Positions 34,703 to 43,219 are shown, counted from the first letter of the stretch. The stretch: 64,000 nucleotides of DNA from Bacteroidota bacterium (GCA_023416995.1 JAEZGI010000020.1:62001-126000), one strand, 5' to 3'. The notes: generated by a model from the sequence alone, not told the origin. Made by a program: numbers and translations.

Positions 34703-36619
34703 ATGGATCAAAGTTCTTTTCTTTTCCAGGCGATGATTTATCTCGCGGCGGCGGTCGTGATGGTTCCTCTTGCAAAAAAACTCGGTCTTGGCTCAGTGCT
34801 TGGATACCTGCTTGCAGGTGTTACAATCGGACCTGCATGTTTGGGTTTCATAGGTGAAGAAGGTCAACACATCATGCATTTTGCAGAGTTCGGTGTAGTA
34901 ATGATGTTGTTCCTGATTGGGCTTGAACTTGAGCCGGAATTGCTCTGGAAGCTCCGCAAACCTATAATGGGTCTGGGGGGAATGCAGGTGTTGATGACCA
35001 CGGCCCTCGCCACCGTAGTTGCCATGTTCCTGGGGTTTGGGTGGAAGCCTGCCCTTGCGCTGGGTATGATCGTTTCGCTGTCTTCAACCGCAATCGTGCT
35101 GCAAACCCTCAATGAAAAAGGTCTTATGAAGGCTGCAGCTGGTCAAAGCTCATTTTCGGTATTACTTTTTCAGGATGTCGCCGTAATACCAATGCTGGCT
35201 TTATTTCCGTTACTCGCCAGCTTTGAAGTATCGGCGCCTGATACAGAGGTAACCGCAACGCTTGTAGATGGATTACCGGGTTGGGAAAAAGCACTCATAG
35301 TACTGGCTTCCGTAGCAGGCATCGTGCTATCGGGCCGGTTCCTGATCAGGCCACTGTTTCGCATAGTTGCACGAACAAGACTCCGGGAATTGTTTACAGC
35401 TTCAGCCTTGCTGCTGATTGTTGGCATCGCCGTGCTGATGATGCAGGTTGGGCTGAGCCCGGCCCTCGGTACATTCCTGGCAGGGGTGGTCCTGGCAAAC
35501 AGCGAATACAAACATGAACTTGAAAGTGATATTGAACCCTTTAAGGGATTGCTGCTTGGTTTATTCTTTATCGCGGTCGGGGCCTCGATCGACTTCAGGC
35601 TGGTGCTGAGTGATCCATTACTTATAGCCGGACTTGTTTCTTTATTGATCGCTGTGAAATGGCTGGTACTTTTTCTACTTGGAAAAATCTTCAGGCTCGG
35701 TTACGATCAAAACCTCATCTTTTCTTTTGCACTGAGCCAGGTGGGAGAGTTCGCCTTTGTGTTACTTTCTTTTTCAGCAACCGAGGGCATTTTGCCCTCC
35801 ACAACGATTGATATTATGATCGCGGTAGTTGCACTCAGCATGGGACTGACACCATTGCTGATGTTATTCAATGAAAAGATCGTGCAGCCAAAACTGGGAC
35901 AATGTTCAAACATACCTACCGAACATGTTCCCGATACAATCGACGAGAAACATCCTGTGATCATTGCTGGTTTTGGAAATTTTGGTAACGTTATAGGCAG
36001 GTTTCTTCGCGCGCATAATATCGGCACCACCATACTTGATAATGATTCGGACCGCGTAGCGCTGTTGAGGCGAATGGGTTTCAAGGTATATTATGGTGAT
36101 GCTTCGCGGTTGGATCTTCTGAAAGCTGCCGGTGCAGATACAGCAAAACTGATAGTCATAACTATTGAGCCACCCGCAAAAAGACTGGAGATGATCGAAA
36201 CCATCAAAAAACACTTTCCAAATCTGCGGATGCTCGTACGCGCCAAAAACAGGTTTGACGCTTACGATCTTATGAATGCTGGTATGCTACACGTTTACCG
36301 GGAAACACTTGACACTTCATTGCGGGCAGGTGTAGACGTTATGAAGATGCTCGGGTACCGGTCCTATACAGCTAATCGCGCCGCCCGAACCTTCATGCGG
36401 CTGGATGAGAAAAATCTGAAAAAACTGGCTTCCATCAGAGATGAAAACCAGTATATCATTGCCGCAAAAGAAAACATCGAGGAACTGGAAAGGATAATTC
36501 AAACCGAACGCGGCGACATCAAACTGCAGGATGAAAGTGCCTGGGACGAAGAAAGTCTTATCGCTGAAGGAAAAGAAAACGGCTCACCGATACTTGAATC
36601 ACCCCAAACACGTTCCTAG
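34703..36619 (+). CDS. KefC-like potassium efflux antiporter (CPA2 family)
   Basis: 638 residues: about 12 membrane helices starting with FLFQAMIYLAAAVVMVPLAK, followed by a cytosolic KTN/RCK domain with a GFGNFGNVIG nucleotide motif near residue 421 and TILDNDSDRVALLRRMGF. It exports potassium in exchange for protons, protecting cells against electrophiles. The segment ELEPELLWKLRKP is the regulatory loop region in this family. The adjacent KefF-like protein supports a Kef role rather than a general sodium:proton exchanger, though no glutathione-binding residues were verified. Confidence 0.88.
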   Translation: MDQSSFLFQAMIYLAAAVVMVPLAKKLGLGSVLGYLLAGVTIGPACLGFIGEEGQHIMHFAEFGVVMMLFLIGLELEPELLWKLRKPIMGLGGMQVLMTTALATVVAMFLGFGWKPALALGMIVSLSSTAIVLQTLNEKGLMKAAAGQSSFSVLLFQDVAVIPMLALFPLLASFEVSAPDTEVTATLVDGLPGWEKALIVLASVAGIVLSGRFLIRPLFRIVARTRLRELFTASALLLIVGIAVLMMQVGLSPALGTFLAGVVLANSEYKHELESDIEPFKGLLLGLFFIAVGASIDFRLVLSDPLLIAGLVSLLIAVKWLVLFLLGKIFRLGYDQNLIFSFALSQVGEFAFVLLSFSATEGILPSTTIDIMIAVVALSMGLTPLLMLFNEKIVQPKLGQCSNIPTEHVPDTIDEKHPVIIAGFGNFGNVIGRFLRAHNIGTTILDNDSDRVALLRRMGFKVYYGDASRLDLLKAAGADTAKLIVITIEPPAKRLEMIETIKKHFPNLRMLVRAKNRFDAYDLMNAGMLHVYRETLDTSLRAGVDVMKMLGYRSYTANRAARTFMRLDEKNLKKLASIRDENQYIIAAKENIEELERIIQTERGDIKLQDESAWDEESLIAEGKENGSPILESPQTRS

Positions 36620-36695
36620 TGCGCGCAATTGCCCACCTATTTTTCAACCCGGGCGGCAGCCGGCACTTATAATTCAGTATTTTCGCGATTCATTT

Positions 36696-38156
36696 ATGCA
36701 GCATATAATCCAGGATATCCGAGAGCTTTTTGGCACCTTTAGTTACGAACAGATTACAGCCATTGAAAAACTTCCGCAAAGTGGCAGCGACCGCTTTTAT
36801 TTCCGCGTCAGAACAGCAGCCGGATCTTATATCGCCACTTACGGGAAAAACATCCGGGAAAACAAAACCTTTCTAGCCTTTAGTGATCATTTCCTCAAAG
36901 CTGGCAGCCCTGTTCCACGGATCTATGCAGTAAACGAAGCCGGAACCATCTATCTCCAGGAAGACTTTGGAGACGCATCGCTCTTAAACAAACTGGAATC
37001 GCTTGGTCATGGCGAAGAAGTGTACACATTGTTTCAGCAAAGTCTTAAACGCCTTGCCGAAATGCAGATAAAAGGGGATGCGGGCCTTGATTACAGTTGG
37101 TGTATCACGAGTCGTGAATTTGGTAAACAGGCCATCCTCAGCGACCTGTTATACTTCAAGTATTATTTTCTCGATACACTTGGCATCCCGTACGACAAGG
37201 AAAAGCTGATCGATGATTTTGAAGCCCTGGCCACCTATCTCACTTATGTGGATTATAAATATTTTATGTTCCGCGATTTTCAAAGCCGGAACGTGATGAT
37301 TCACGATAACGAGGTACATTTTATAGATTACCAGGGCGGTATGAAAGGTGCTTTGCAATACGATGTAGCCTCACTGCTATGGCAGGCAAGGGCCGAGTTA
37401 TCGAATGAATGGAAACTCAGCCTGCTTGAATATTACATGAATTGTGTGGAAGAAATCCTGGATACCTGTATAGACCGCATCCGATTCGTGAGTCAATACA
37501 ATGGCTATGTAATGATCAGACTGCTGCAGGTTTTGGGCGCTTACGGCTTCCGCGGTTTGTTTGAAAGAAAGGCACAGTTTCTTACAAGCATACCACTTGC
37601 ATTACGCAATCTGAAATGGTTTGTGGAAGACAAAAGAATTGGTATTGGCCTGCCGGAGTTCGAGCGCCTTTTGGGACTTATTGTAGAAGAAGAAATCATC
37701 AGCCGCTTTGAACCCATACGCGCCACAGACGACACACCACTGGTAGTCAGGATCAACAGCTTTTCCTACAAAAACGGCATCCCGCCGGATCTCACCAACA
37801 ATGGCGGAGGTTTTGTGTTTGACTGTCGCGGAGTGCTGAACCCCGGCCGACAGGCAGCATTCAAAACGCAAACCGGTCGTGATAAAGATGTCAAGGATTT
37901 TCTTGAACAACAAACACGCATGCCCGAATTCCTGAACAGTGTTTATACACTCGCCGATATTGCGGTAGAAGATTATATCAAACGGGGGTTCTCTGATCTC
38001 ATGATCAGCTTTGGATGTACAGGCGGTCAGCACCGGAGTGTATACGCAGCCGATGCCCTTGCCCGTCATTTGAAGAATAAATTCAACGTAAAGATTTCGC
38101 TCAGCCATGTTGTGCAGGATGGCAAAAACTGGATCAATACGCTCCCTAATCAATAG
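36696..38156 (+). CDS. Fusion of AmgK-like sugar kinase and RapZ C-terminal domain
   Basis: 486 residues from the ATG at 36696; the frame extends further upstream but would overlap kefC. Residues 1-340 are an aminoglycoside-phosphotransferase-fold kinase: substrate loop and catalytic R193-D194-x4-N199 (FRDFQSRNVM) and metal-binding D211 (FIDYQGG). This resembles AmgK, the kinase that phosphorylates the anomeric carbon of N-acetylmuramate and N-acetylglucosamine in cell-wall recycling. Residues 349-486 are the RapZ C-terminal domain with VRINSFSYKNG, FVFDCRG and the sugar-phosphate loop GCTGGQHRS (440-448), which in E. coli senses glucosamine-6-phosphate. So a sugar kinase is joined to an amino-sugar-phosphate sensor. 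Stop lies two bases from the next gene. Confidence 0.87.
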   Translation: MQHIIQDIRELFGTFSYEQITAIEKLPQSGSDRFYFRVRTAAGSYIATYGKNIRENKTFLAFSDHFLKAGSPVPRIYAVNEAGTIYLQEDFGDASLLNKLESLGHGEEVYTLFQQSLKRLAEMQIKGDAGLDYSWCITSREFGKQAILSDLLYFKYYFLDTLGIPYDKEKLIDDFEALATYLTYVDYKYFMFRDFQSRNVMIHDNEVHFIDYQGGMKGALQYDVASLLWQARAELSNEWKLSLLEYYMNCVEEILDTCIDRIRFVSQYNGYVMIRLLQVLGAYGFRGLFERKAQFLTSIPLALRNLKWFVEDKRIGIGLPEFERLLGLIVEEEIISRFEPIRATDDTPLVVRINSFSYKNGIPPDLTNNGGGFVFDCRGVLNPGRQAAFKTQTGRDKDVKDFLEQQTRMPEFLNSVYTLADIAVEDYIKRGFSDLMISFGCTGGQHRSVYAADALARHLKNKFNVKISLSHVVQDGKNWINTLPNQ

Positions 38157-38158
38157 CA

Positions 38159-39067
38159 ATGTATTATCTCATCTACGGTCCCTTATACCTGCTTTCCCTG
38201 TTACCAATACGCGTGTTGTATGTGTTGGCTGATTTTGTGTACCTCTTGTTGTATTATGTAATAGGTTACAGGAAAAAGGTTGTGATGAACAACCTGGCAA
38301 TAGCTTTTCCTGAACGATCCGAAGTTGAGCGAACAGGCATCGCAAAAAGATTCTACCGAAACTTCGTCGATACTTTTATTGAAACAATCAAGCTTTTATC
38401 TGCTTCAAAAGCGTTTCTGAGAAAACATCACACCATCCATAACCTGGAGTTGATTCAACGTTTATACAGCGAAGGTAAACGTGTGCAGGTACATCTTGGC
38501 CACAATTTCAACTGGGAGTATGCGAACGCCGCTTTTTCTGCTGAAGCACCTTATGCTTTCTTAGGCGTTTATATGCCTATCAGCAATAAACATTTTGACA
38601 GGATGTTCAAACGCCTGAGATCCCGTTTTGGAACCATCCTGATCCCGGCCACCGATATGAAACGGGCGATGCTGCCGTATCGCAACGAATTATACCTGCT
38701 GGGCCTCGTTGCTGACCAGGTACCGGGGGATGCTAAACGTGCCTATTGGATGAACTTTTTTGGGAAACCTGCACCTTTTGCGCGTGGACCCGAAAGAGGC
38801 GCAAGAGCGGGAAATATCACTATTGTTTTTGCCCAGATCTATAAAACCAGGCGAGGGCACTATATAACCGAGTTTTCTTTGGGTATCGAAAATCCAAATC
38901 TATTACCCGAAGGAGAAGCTACAAGGATCTATGTTCAGTTTGTTGAAGACGTGATCCGCAGATACCCCGATATGTGGTTATGGAGTCACCGCCGCTGGAA
39001 ACGAGAGTGGAAAGATGAATATACACCAAACTGGATCGGTAATGGCCCCGCGCCTAAAGAGCGATGA
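38159..39067 (+). CDS. LpxL/HtrB-like lysophospholipid acyltransferase
   Basis: 302 residues with an N-terminal membrane anchor (YLIYGPLYLLSLLPIRVLYV) and the acyltransferase core: H115-x4-E120 (HNFNWE) and a later VADQVPGDAKRAYWMNFFG block, followed by the FARGPERGAR substrate-binding segment. It probably transfers a secondary acyl chain to the lipid A precursor or another lipid at the inner membrane. Translationally linked to the kinase-RapZ fusion gene (two-base gap). The HX4E form rather than HX4D occurs in lipid A acyltransferases. Confidence 0.87.
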   Translation: MYYLIYGPLYLLSLLPIRVLYVLADFVYLLLYYVIGYRKKVVMNNLAIAFPERSEVERTGIAKRFYRNFVDTFIETIKLLSASKAFLRKHHTIHNLELIQRLYSEGKRVQVHLGHNFNWEYANAAFSAEAPYAFLGVYMPISNKHFDRMFKRLRSRFGTILIPATDMKRAMLPYRNELYLLGLVADQVPGDAKRAYWMNFFGKPAPFARGPERGARAGNITIVFAQIYKTRRGHYITEFSLGIENPNLLPEGEATRIYVQFVEDVIRRYPDMWLWSHRRWKREWKDEYTPNWIGNGPAPKER

Positions 39068-39082
39068 CCCGGCCGGTTAGGT

Positions 39083-39391
39083 TCAGGGTTCCATCTTTTT
39101 CAATGCTGCCCGCAATGTCTGGATCTCTGTGCAGATCTCAACAATCCGCACAGGATGATCATAAAGATTCAATCTCGTCAGTTCTTCCCGCAGATTATCG
39201 ATGCGTTGCTGAAAAGAGTCACCAGGGTCATTTGTTTCATGAACATTGATCCTGCGAACGCTGCGGATCGGTGAGGTTTTGCTGTATTCATATCCAGGCC
39301 TGGCCTGTGCTACAGTAGAATGTTTCATGATCGATGCATTTAAGGTGTTCAATCTGCCCTCCGGCCGCCCCAAATTTAACTGCATTGCCAC
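39083..39391 (-). CDS. Possible small protein of unknown function
   Basis: A frame of 102 residues; a later ATG at 39328 gives 81. The second half (FQQRIDNLREELTRLNLYDH, IVEICTEIQTLRAALKKME) is convincingly helical and amphipathic, which speaks for a real protein, while the first part looks unremarkable. It converges on the acyltransferase gene and lies downstream of the MBL-rhodanese gene on the same strand. If it is not a gene, 39068-39449 would be the longest non-coding stretch of the window. Confidence 0.42.
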   Translation of the reverse strand: MAMQLNLGRPEGRLNTLNASIMKHSTVAQARPGYEYSKTSPIRSVRRINVHETNDPGDSFQQRIDNLREELTRLNLYDHPVRIVEICTEIQTLRAALKKMEP

Positions 39392-39426
39392 TGTTCCAAC
39401 TACAGTATAAAGACCATTTTTTTCAG

Positions 39427-39442
39427 GTACAAATACTTGTAC
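39427..39442. promoter_or_regulatory. 16-bp palindrome GTACAA-ATAC-TTGTAC
   Basis: Arms of six bases (GTACAA and TTGTAC) around four bases lie in the short gap between the MBL-rhodanese stop and the small gene at 39391. No T tract follows on either strand, so it does not look like a terminator; an operator-like binding site is possible. Confidence 0.3.
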
Positions 39443-39449
39443 TCACCCG

Positions 39450-40856
39450 CTAATTCAACACACTATTGTCTTTTGCTGTCTGAATGTTCTTTTGTTCCTG
39501 GATAGCGCTCCATCCGCCCACGATGTTACGAAGATTATGGATACCCTGGCGCTTTAGCAACGAAGCTGCAATTACGCTTCGATAACCACCCGCACAATGG
39601 ACATATAAATTATGATGTTCTTCGATATTGGCCATACTGCCCGGGTCGGACATTTCGCTTAATGGAATGTTCATTGCCCCGGCCACGTGTCCATCAGCAA
39701 ACTCAGTTTCGCGCCGCACATCGATCACGACGAGATTATCATCAAAAGGCAGATCCATCGCGAGTTCATCAGCTTCAATATCGATAATCAGATCCATGTC
39801 TTTACCAGCCGCGCGCCAGGCTGCAACACCACCCTGCAGAAAACCCATCATTTTACTAAAGCCAACCCTTGCAAGACGCACGGCAGTTTCTTTCTCCATA
39901 CCATCTTCCGTCACCAGTAAAATTGGCTTGTCAAACGGAATCAAAGCACCGGCCCATTCTGCGAACCTACCGTCAAGCCCAATACTGACGGAACCAGGTA
40001 CGAAACCCTGGGTAAAATCCGCAGCCTTACGTGAATCAATGATAAACACTTCTTCCTGGATGGTTATCTGTTCAAAGGTCTCAGCATTGAGCGGCGTAAG
40101 GGCTTTCTCAAGAACACCATCCAGGCTGTCATAACCTTCCTTATTGATTTTTGCATTGATAGGAAAATATTGCGGTGGTGCAGAAAGACCCGTTGAAACG
40201 CTTTTGACAAAACTCTGTTTATCGGGTTGCTGCAATGCGTAATTGGTTAACTTTTGTTCGCCAATAGTACTGAAAGTATCGAAACCGATATTTTTGCCGC
40301 AGCTGCTACCCGCTCCATGCGCAGGGTAAACGATCACATCATCTTCCAGTGTGACTATTTTGGTTTGAAGCGACTCGTATAACAATCCCGCAAGTTCTTC
40401 ACTGCTCAGGTTACCGCTACTGAGATCAGGTCTGCCCACATCTCCTACAAACAAAGTATCGCCCGTAAATACTGCATGCTGTTTTCCGGTTTCATCTTTT
40501 AACAGGTAGCAGGATGATTCCACCGTATGACCGGGTGTATGTAACACCTCGAGGGTTACTTTTCCCAATTGAAACACCTCACCGTCTTTTGCAAGATGAA
40601 TTGGAAAAGCTGTTTCTGTTTTTGGCCCATAAACAATTGCCGCGCCTGTTGCCTTTGCGAGATCAAGATGACCACTCACAAAATCTGCATGGAAATGGGT
40701 TTCGAAAATATATTTGATGGTTGATTTTCTCTCCCTGGCCAGATCAAGATAAACATCAATATCACGGAGCGGATCAATTATAGCCGCTTCTCCCTCACTT
40801 TCAATATAGTAAGCTGCTTCACTAAGACAGCCGGTATATAATTGCTTTATAAACAT
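39450..40856 (-). CDS. Persulfide dioxygenase-like MBL hydrolase fused to two rhodanese domains
   Basis: 468 residues from the ATG at 40856 (MFIKQLYTGC). The N-terminal metallo-beta-lactamase domain carries H54-x-H56-x-D58 (THFHADFVSGH), LHTPGHT and FTGDTLFVGDVGRPDL, the form seen in ETHE1-type persulfide dioxygenases. Two rhodanese domains follow. The first (about 275-365) has no catalytic cysteine (VTEDGMEKETAV), the second has C421 in VHCAGGYRS. This layout handles sulfane sulfur: oxidation of persulfide and sulfur transfer. The neighbour upstream is an ArsR regulator, as in the bigR-blh arrangement. It is cytosolic. Confidence 0.88.
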   Translation of the reverse strand: MFIKQLYTGCLSEAAYYIESEGEAAIIDPLRDIDVYLDLARERKSTIKYIFETHFHADFVSGHLDLAKATGAAIVYGPKTETAFPIHLAKDGEVFQLGKVTLEVLHTPGHTVESSCYLLKDETGKQHAVFTGDTLFVGDVGRPDLSSGNLSSEELAGLLYESLQTKIVTLEDDVIVYPAHGAGSSCGKNIGFDTFSTIGEQKLTNYALQQPDKQSFVKSVSTGLSAPPQYFPINAKINKEGYDSLDGVLEKALTPLNAETFEQITIQEEVFIIDSRKAADFTQGFVPGSVSIGLDGRFAEWAGALIPFDKPILLVTEDGMEKETAVRLARVGFSKMMGFLQGGVAAWRAAGKDMDLIIDIEADELAMDLPFDDNLVVIDVRRETEFADGHVAGAMNIPLSEMSDPGSMANIEEHHNLYVHCAGGYRSVIAASLLKRQGIHNLRNIVGGWSAIQEQKNIQTAKDNSVLN

Positions 40857-40876
40857 GTGCAAATTTACTAAAATTA

Positions 40877-40947
40877 AAAAGTCAAAAGCCAAAAGTGGTC
40901 ATCCGGCCGGTTGGGGAAACGGAATTAACTTTTGGCTTTTGACTTTT
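40877..40947. repeat. Perfect 20-bp inverted repeat with 31-base centre
   Basis: Left arm 40877-40896 and right arm 40928-40947 are perfect reverse complements, each built of near-heptamer units (AAAAGTC, AAAAGCC, AAAAGT). The centre is GC-rich (CCGGCCGG core). It lies between the ArsR gene and the MBL-rhodanese gene. On the minus strand the second arm does not end in an uninterrupted T tract, so it is a stem-loop that may stabilise RNA, attenuate transcription or be a mobile palindromic unit. Confidence 0.75.
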
Positions 40948-40961
40948 GTTCGTTTAACTAA

Positions 40962-41315
40962 TCAGGCATTTAACTCTTCCACACATTTCATGATGTGTGA
41001 AACGCGGTCGTTACTCACCGAATAAAAGATGAATTTTCCGTCACGCTCGGTACGCACAATTCCGGCCCTTCTCAGGATTGCCAGGTGTTGTGATGCTACG
41101 GATTGCTCGAGGCGGAGGCGGATGTAAATTTCTGTGACCGTAAGCCGTTTGTTTTCGTCGATCAGCTTTACGATCTGTTGACGCAGTTTGTGATTGAGTG
41201 CCCTTAAAATCATGGCTCCTTTTTTTAGATTAAGGAAATCCACTTTCACAGGGGAACCCTCGCCGGTGTCTGCATTCAACACCATCGAATAGTTGGTTGT
41301 TACGTTCATGAGCAC
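40962..41315 (-). CDS. ArsR-family transcriptional regulator
   Basis: 117 residues with a winged helix domain: ILRALNHKLRQQIVKLIDEN, the recognition helix region EQSVASQHLAILRRAG, and the wing VRTERDGKFIFYSVSNDR. ArsR proteins are dimeric repressors of metal, redox or sulfur genes. Metal-binding ELCVCDL-type cysteines are absent; the only cysteine is C111 near the C terminus. The next gene downstream is the MBL-rhodanese fusion, so a sulfide- or persulfide-responsive role like BigR or SqrR is suggested, yet those use two cysteines. In-frame ATG at 41309 is an alternative start. Confidence 0.87.
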   Translation of the reverse strand: MLMNVTTNYSMVLNADTGEGSPVKVDFLNLKKGAMILRALNHKLRQQIVKLIDENKRLTVTEIYIRLRLEQSVASQHLAILRRAGIVRTERDGKFIFYSVSNDRVSHIMKCVEELNA

Positions 41316-41441
41316 ATCAGAGCTTTTTAAGATTGACAGGATACTACCAGGAAATGGCCCGGTAGGCTAAAACTAATCAGCGCAAATTTACTGTCTAATT
41401 TTCAATAAGGGGAAGCAATCTCAATTAAAACTTACAGTTGC

Positions 41442-42128
41442 TTATTTTTTTTTATGAGTATAAAACTCTTTCAAATAATCCGGCTGAACATAAGCCAGAT
41501 CAGCAAAAGCCTTATCCTGAAAGTACTTCTCACTCAGATATGCGAGATTAAAATATACATATTCCCATTTCTGGAACATCACATTTTTCCTTGTATTTAA
41601 CGGTTTCCATTTATCACTTCCGTTTCCAAAAAAGATAGTTGTTACATCTTTCGGGAGTGTTTCGTAGGATGTTTCATCAAGGGTTAAAGGGGTAGGTTCC
41701 ATTACCAATTGCATTTCTGCATCATATACTGCGGTGAACACCTCATCCCGCCGGGCGTCGATCATAGGGCAAAAATTAACATTCATCAGGGGCCCTTCGC
41801 CGTTTTGAACTTCTCTTTGAGACCATGCCATTGCCAATAAGGTGTTTATGGTTATAAGAGGAATATTGAGCGCGTAACAAAGTCCTTTTACAGAGGCCAT
41901 CCCTACACGAATACCGGTATAGGATCCGGGCCCGGAGGTTACGGCAACTGCATCAATATTGCTCAATTCAAAACCCGCCTGCTGTAAAATTTCACGGATG
42001 GCAATATGAAGCCAGGCTGCGTGATCTTTCTGTTCATTGTTATATGCCCGCGTCAATACCTTTCCATCTGAAGCCAGCATTACCGATCCATTTTCAAGGG
42101 CAGTATCAATATTCAGTATCAGTGCCAT
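41442..42128 (-). CDS. tsaB: tRNA threonylcarbamoyladenosine biosynthesis protein TsaB
   Basis: 228 residues of the ASKHA fold. The signature ILNIDTALENGSV, the HAAWLHIAIREILQQAGF helix and VTSGPGSYTGIRVGMASVKGL are clear. TsaB is the structural partner of TsaD in making t6A37 of ANN-decoding tRNAs. It lacks the catalytic residues of TsaD, as expected. It is separated by four bases from the upstream dehydrogenase-like gene on the same strand, which suggests a common transcript, an unusual pairing. Confidence 0.92.
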   Translation of the reverse strand: MALILNIDTALENGSVMLASDGKVLTRAYNNEQKDHAAWLHIAIREILQQAGFELSNIDAVAVTSGPGSYTGIRVGMASVKGLCYALNIPLITINTLLAMAWSQREVQNGEGPLMNVNFCPMIDARRDEVFTAVYDAEMQLVMEPTPLTLDETSYETLPKDVTTIFFGNGSDKWKPLNTRKNVMFQKWEYVYFNLAYLSEKYFQDKAFADLAYVQPDYLKEFYTHKKK

Positions 42129-42132
42129 AATT

Positions 42133-42765
42133 TTAATTCTTAGCCACGGTGTTAATTAGTATCGGGGCTATTTCGTACCTGTTATTTGTTTTATGCATCG
42201 CCTGTAATAAAGATAGTACCCGGGAAGTACCGATGCTCTCGGCCCATTCAAAAGGTCCAAATGGATAATTGGTACCTAACTTCATTGCCCTATCTATGTC
42301 TTCCTTGCTGCCAACTTTGTCTCCCAGCGCAAAATAAGCTTCATTAATGATCGAGGCCACTATCCTTGGTGTAACAAAACCCGGAAGGTCCGCGACGCGA
42401 ATACCTTCCCAGCCCAGTTTATCAAATACGGTCCTTGCCGTTTGGAATGATTCATTATTGCAGGCGTATTCAACGATTGTTCTGTTCAAAAAGCCCGGCC
42501 AGGCGTTCAATCTTATAAAACGCGGATCACCAATTTCATTGATAGTATTATCCATTGCGCCGATAAACACAGGATGTGTAAGAAGCTTTGATAACCGTTT
42601 TGTTCTTTCCTTGTCTTGTTCAAACTTTAAATCAAAAAAACAATCGGCTTCAAGCATCATTAGTGAACGTACCGAGTCCGGCCACAGTACGGATACGTCT
42701 GAGGAAAAGCCTTTCTGAAGCAATTCATTTTTTGTTGAAGCATCGGCCAGTACTGCTATTGTCAT
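42133..42765 (-). CDS. Degenerate 3-hydroxyacyl-CoA dehydrogenase-like protein
   Basis: 210 residues. The last 90 residues match the C-terminal domain of 3-hydroxyacyl-CoA dehydrogenases: LPGFVTPRIVASIINEAYF, the GSKEDIDRAMKLGTNYPFGPFEWAE helix-turn. The N-terminal part is shortened and has no GxGxxG nucleotide loop (it begins MTIAVLADASTK), so NAD binding and catalysis are doubtful. It may be a structural relative with another role. The gene is four bases upstream of tsaB and divergent from ridA. Confidence 0.75.
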   Translation of the reverse strand: MTIAVLADASTKNELLQKGFSSDVSVLWPDSVRSLMMLEADCFFDLKFEQDKERTKRLSKLLTHPVFIGAMDNTINEIGDPRFIRLNAWPGFLNRTIVEYACNNESFQTARTVFDKLGWEGIRVADLPGFVTPRIVASIINEAYFALGDKVGSKEDIDRAMKLGTNYPFGPFEWAESIGTSRVLSLLQAMHKTNNRYEIAPILINTVAKN

Positions 42766-42818
42766 TACTTCCCGGTTTAATCAATTTCATCGACCCAATT
42801 CTTTCATACATTCGCTGC

Positions 42819-43199
42819 ATGGAAAAAAAAATTATAACAACCAACGACGCACCACCTCCTATCGGGCCTTATAGCCAGGCTGTGCAGGCCGGTAACATCC
42901 TGTTTGTTTCCGGTCAGATTGCCCTTGATCCGGTTACCGGCAACATTGAGGCAAAAGATGTACCTGAAGAAACGGTTCAGGTAATGAAAAATCTTGAAGC
43001 CATACTTGTTGCTGCCGGTTACAGTTTCAACGACGTAGTAAAAACAAACATTTTCCTCAGTGATATGGCGTTGTTTCCCGTAGTCAATGAAGTGTATGGT
43101 AAATTCTTCACAGGTGATTTCCCCGCACGCGAAACGATCGCTGTCAAAGGGCTTCCACGAAATGTAAATGTTGAAATAAGTATGATTGCGGCCAGGTGA
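42819..43199 (+). CDS. ridA: RidA-family enamine/imine deaminase
   Basis: 126 residues starting at the ATG at 42819 (MEKKIITTNDAPPPIGPYSQAV). The frame continues far upstream but without likely coding content. Conserved features are GPYSQA, LFVSGQIALDP, the VKTNIFLSDM strand and the arginine of FPARETIAVKGLP that holds the substrate. RidA clears 2-aminoacrylate and related imines made by pyridoxal enzymes. It is convergent with kbl (21-base gap), itself a pyridoxal enzyme. Confidence 0.93.
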   Translation: MEKKIITTNDAPPPIGPYSQAVQAGNILFVSGQIALDPVTGNIEAKDVPEETVQVMKNLEAILVAAGYSFNDVVKTNIFLSDMALFPVVNEVYGKFFTGDFPARETIAVKGLPRNVNVEISMIAAR

Positions 43200-43219
43200 T
43201 ATACCCGGCCCGCAATTCA

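Noticed and set aside
42588..42818. Upstream extension of ridA
   Set aside because: Overlaps the divergent dehydrogenase-like gene and has no family similarity; RidA proteins begin near MEKKI.
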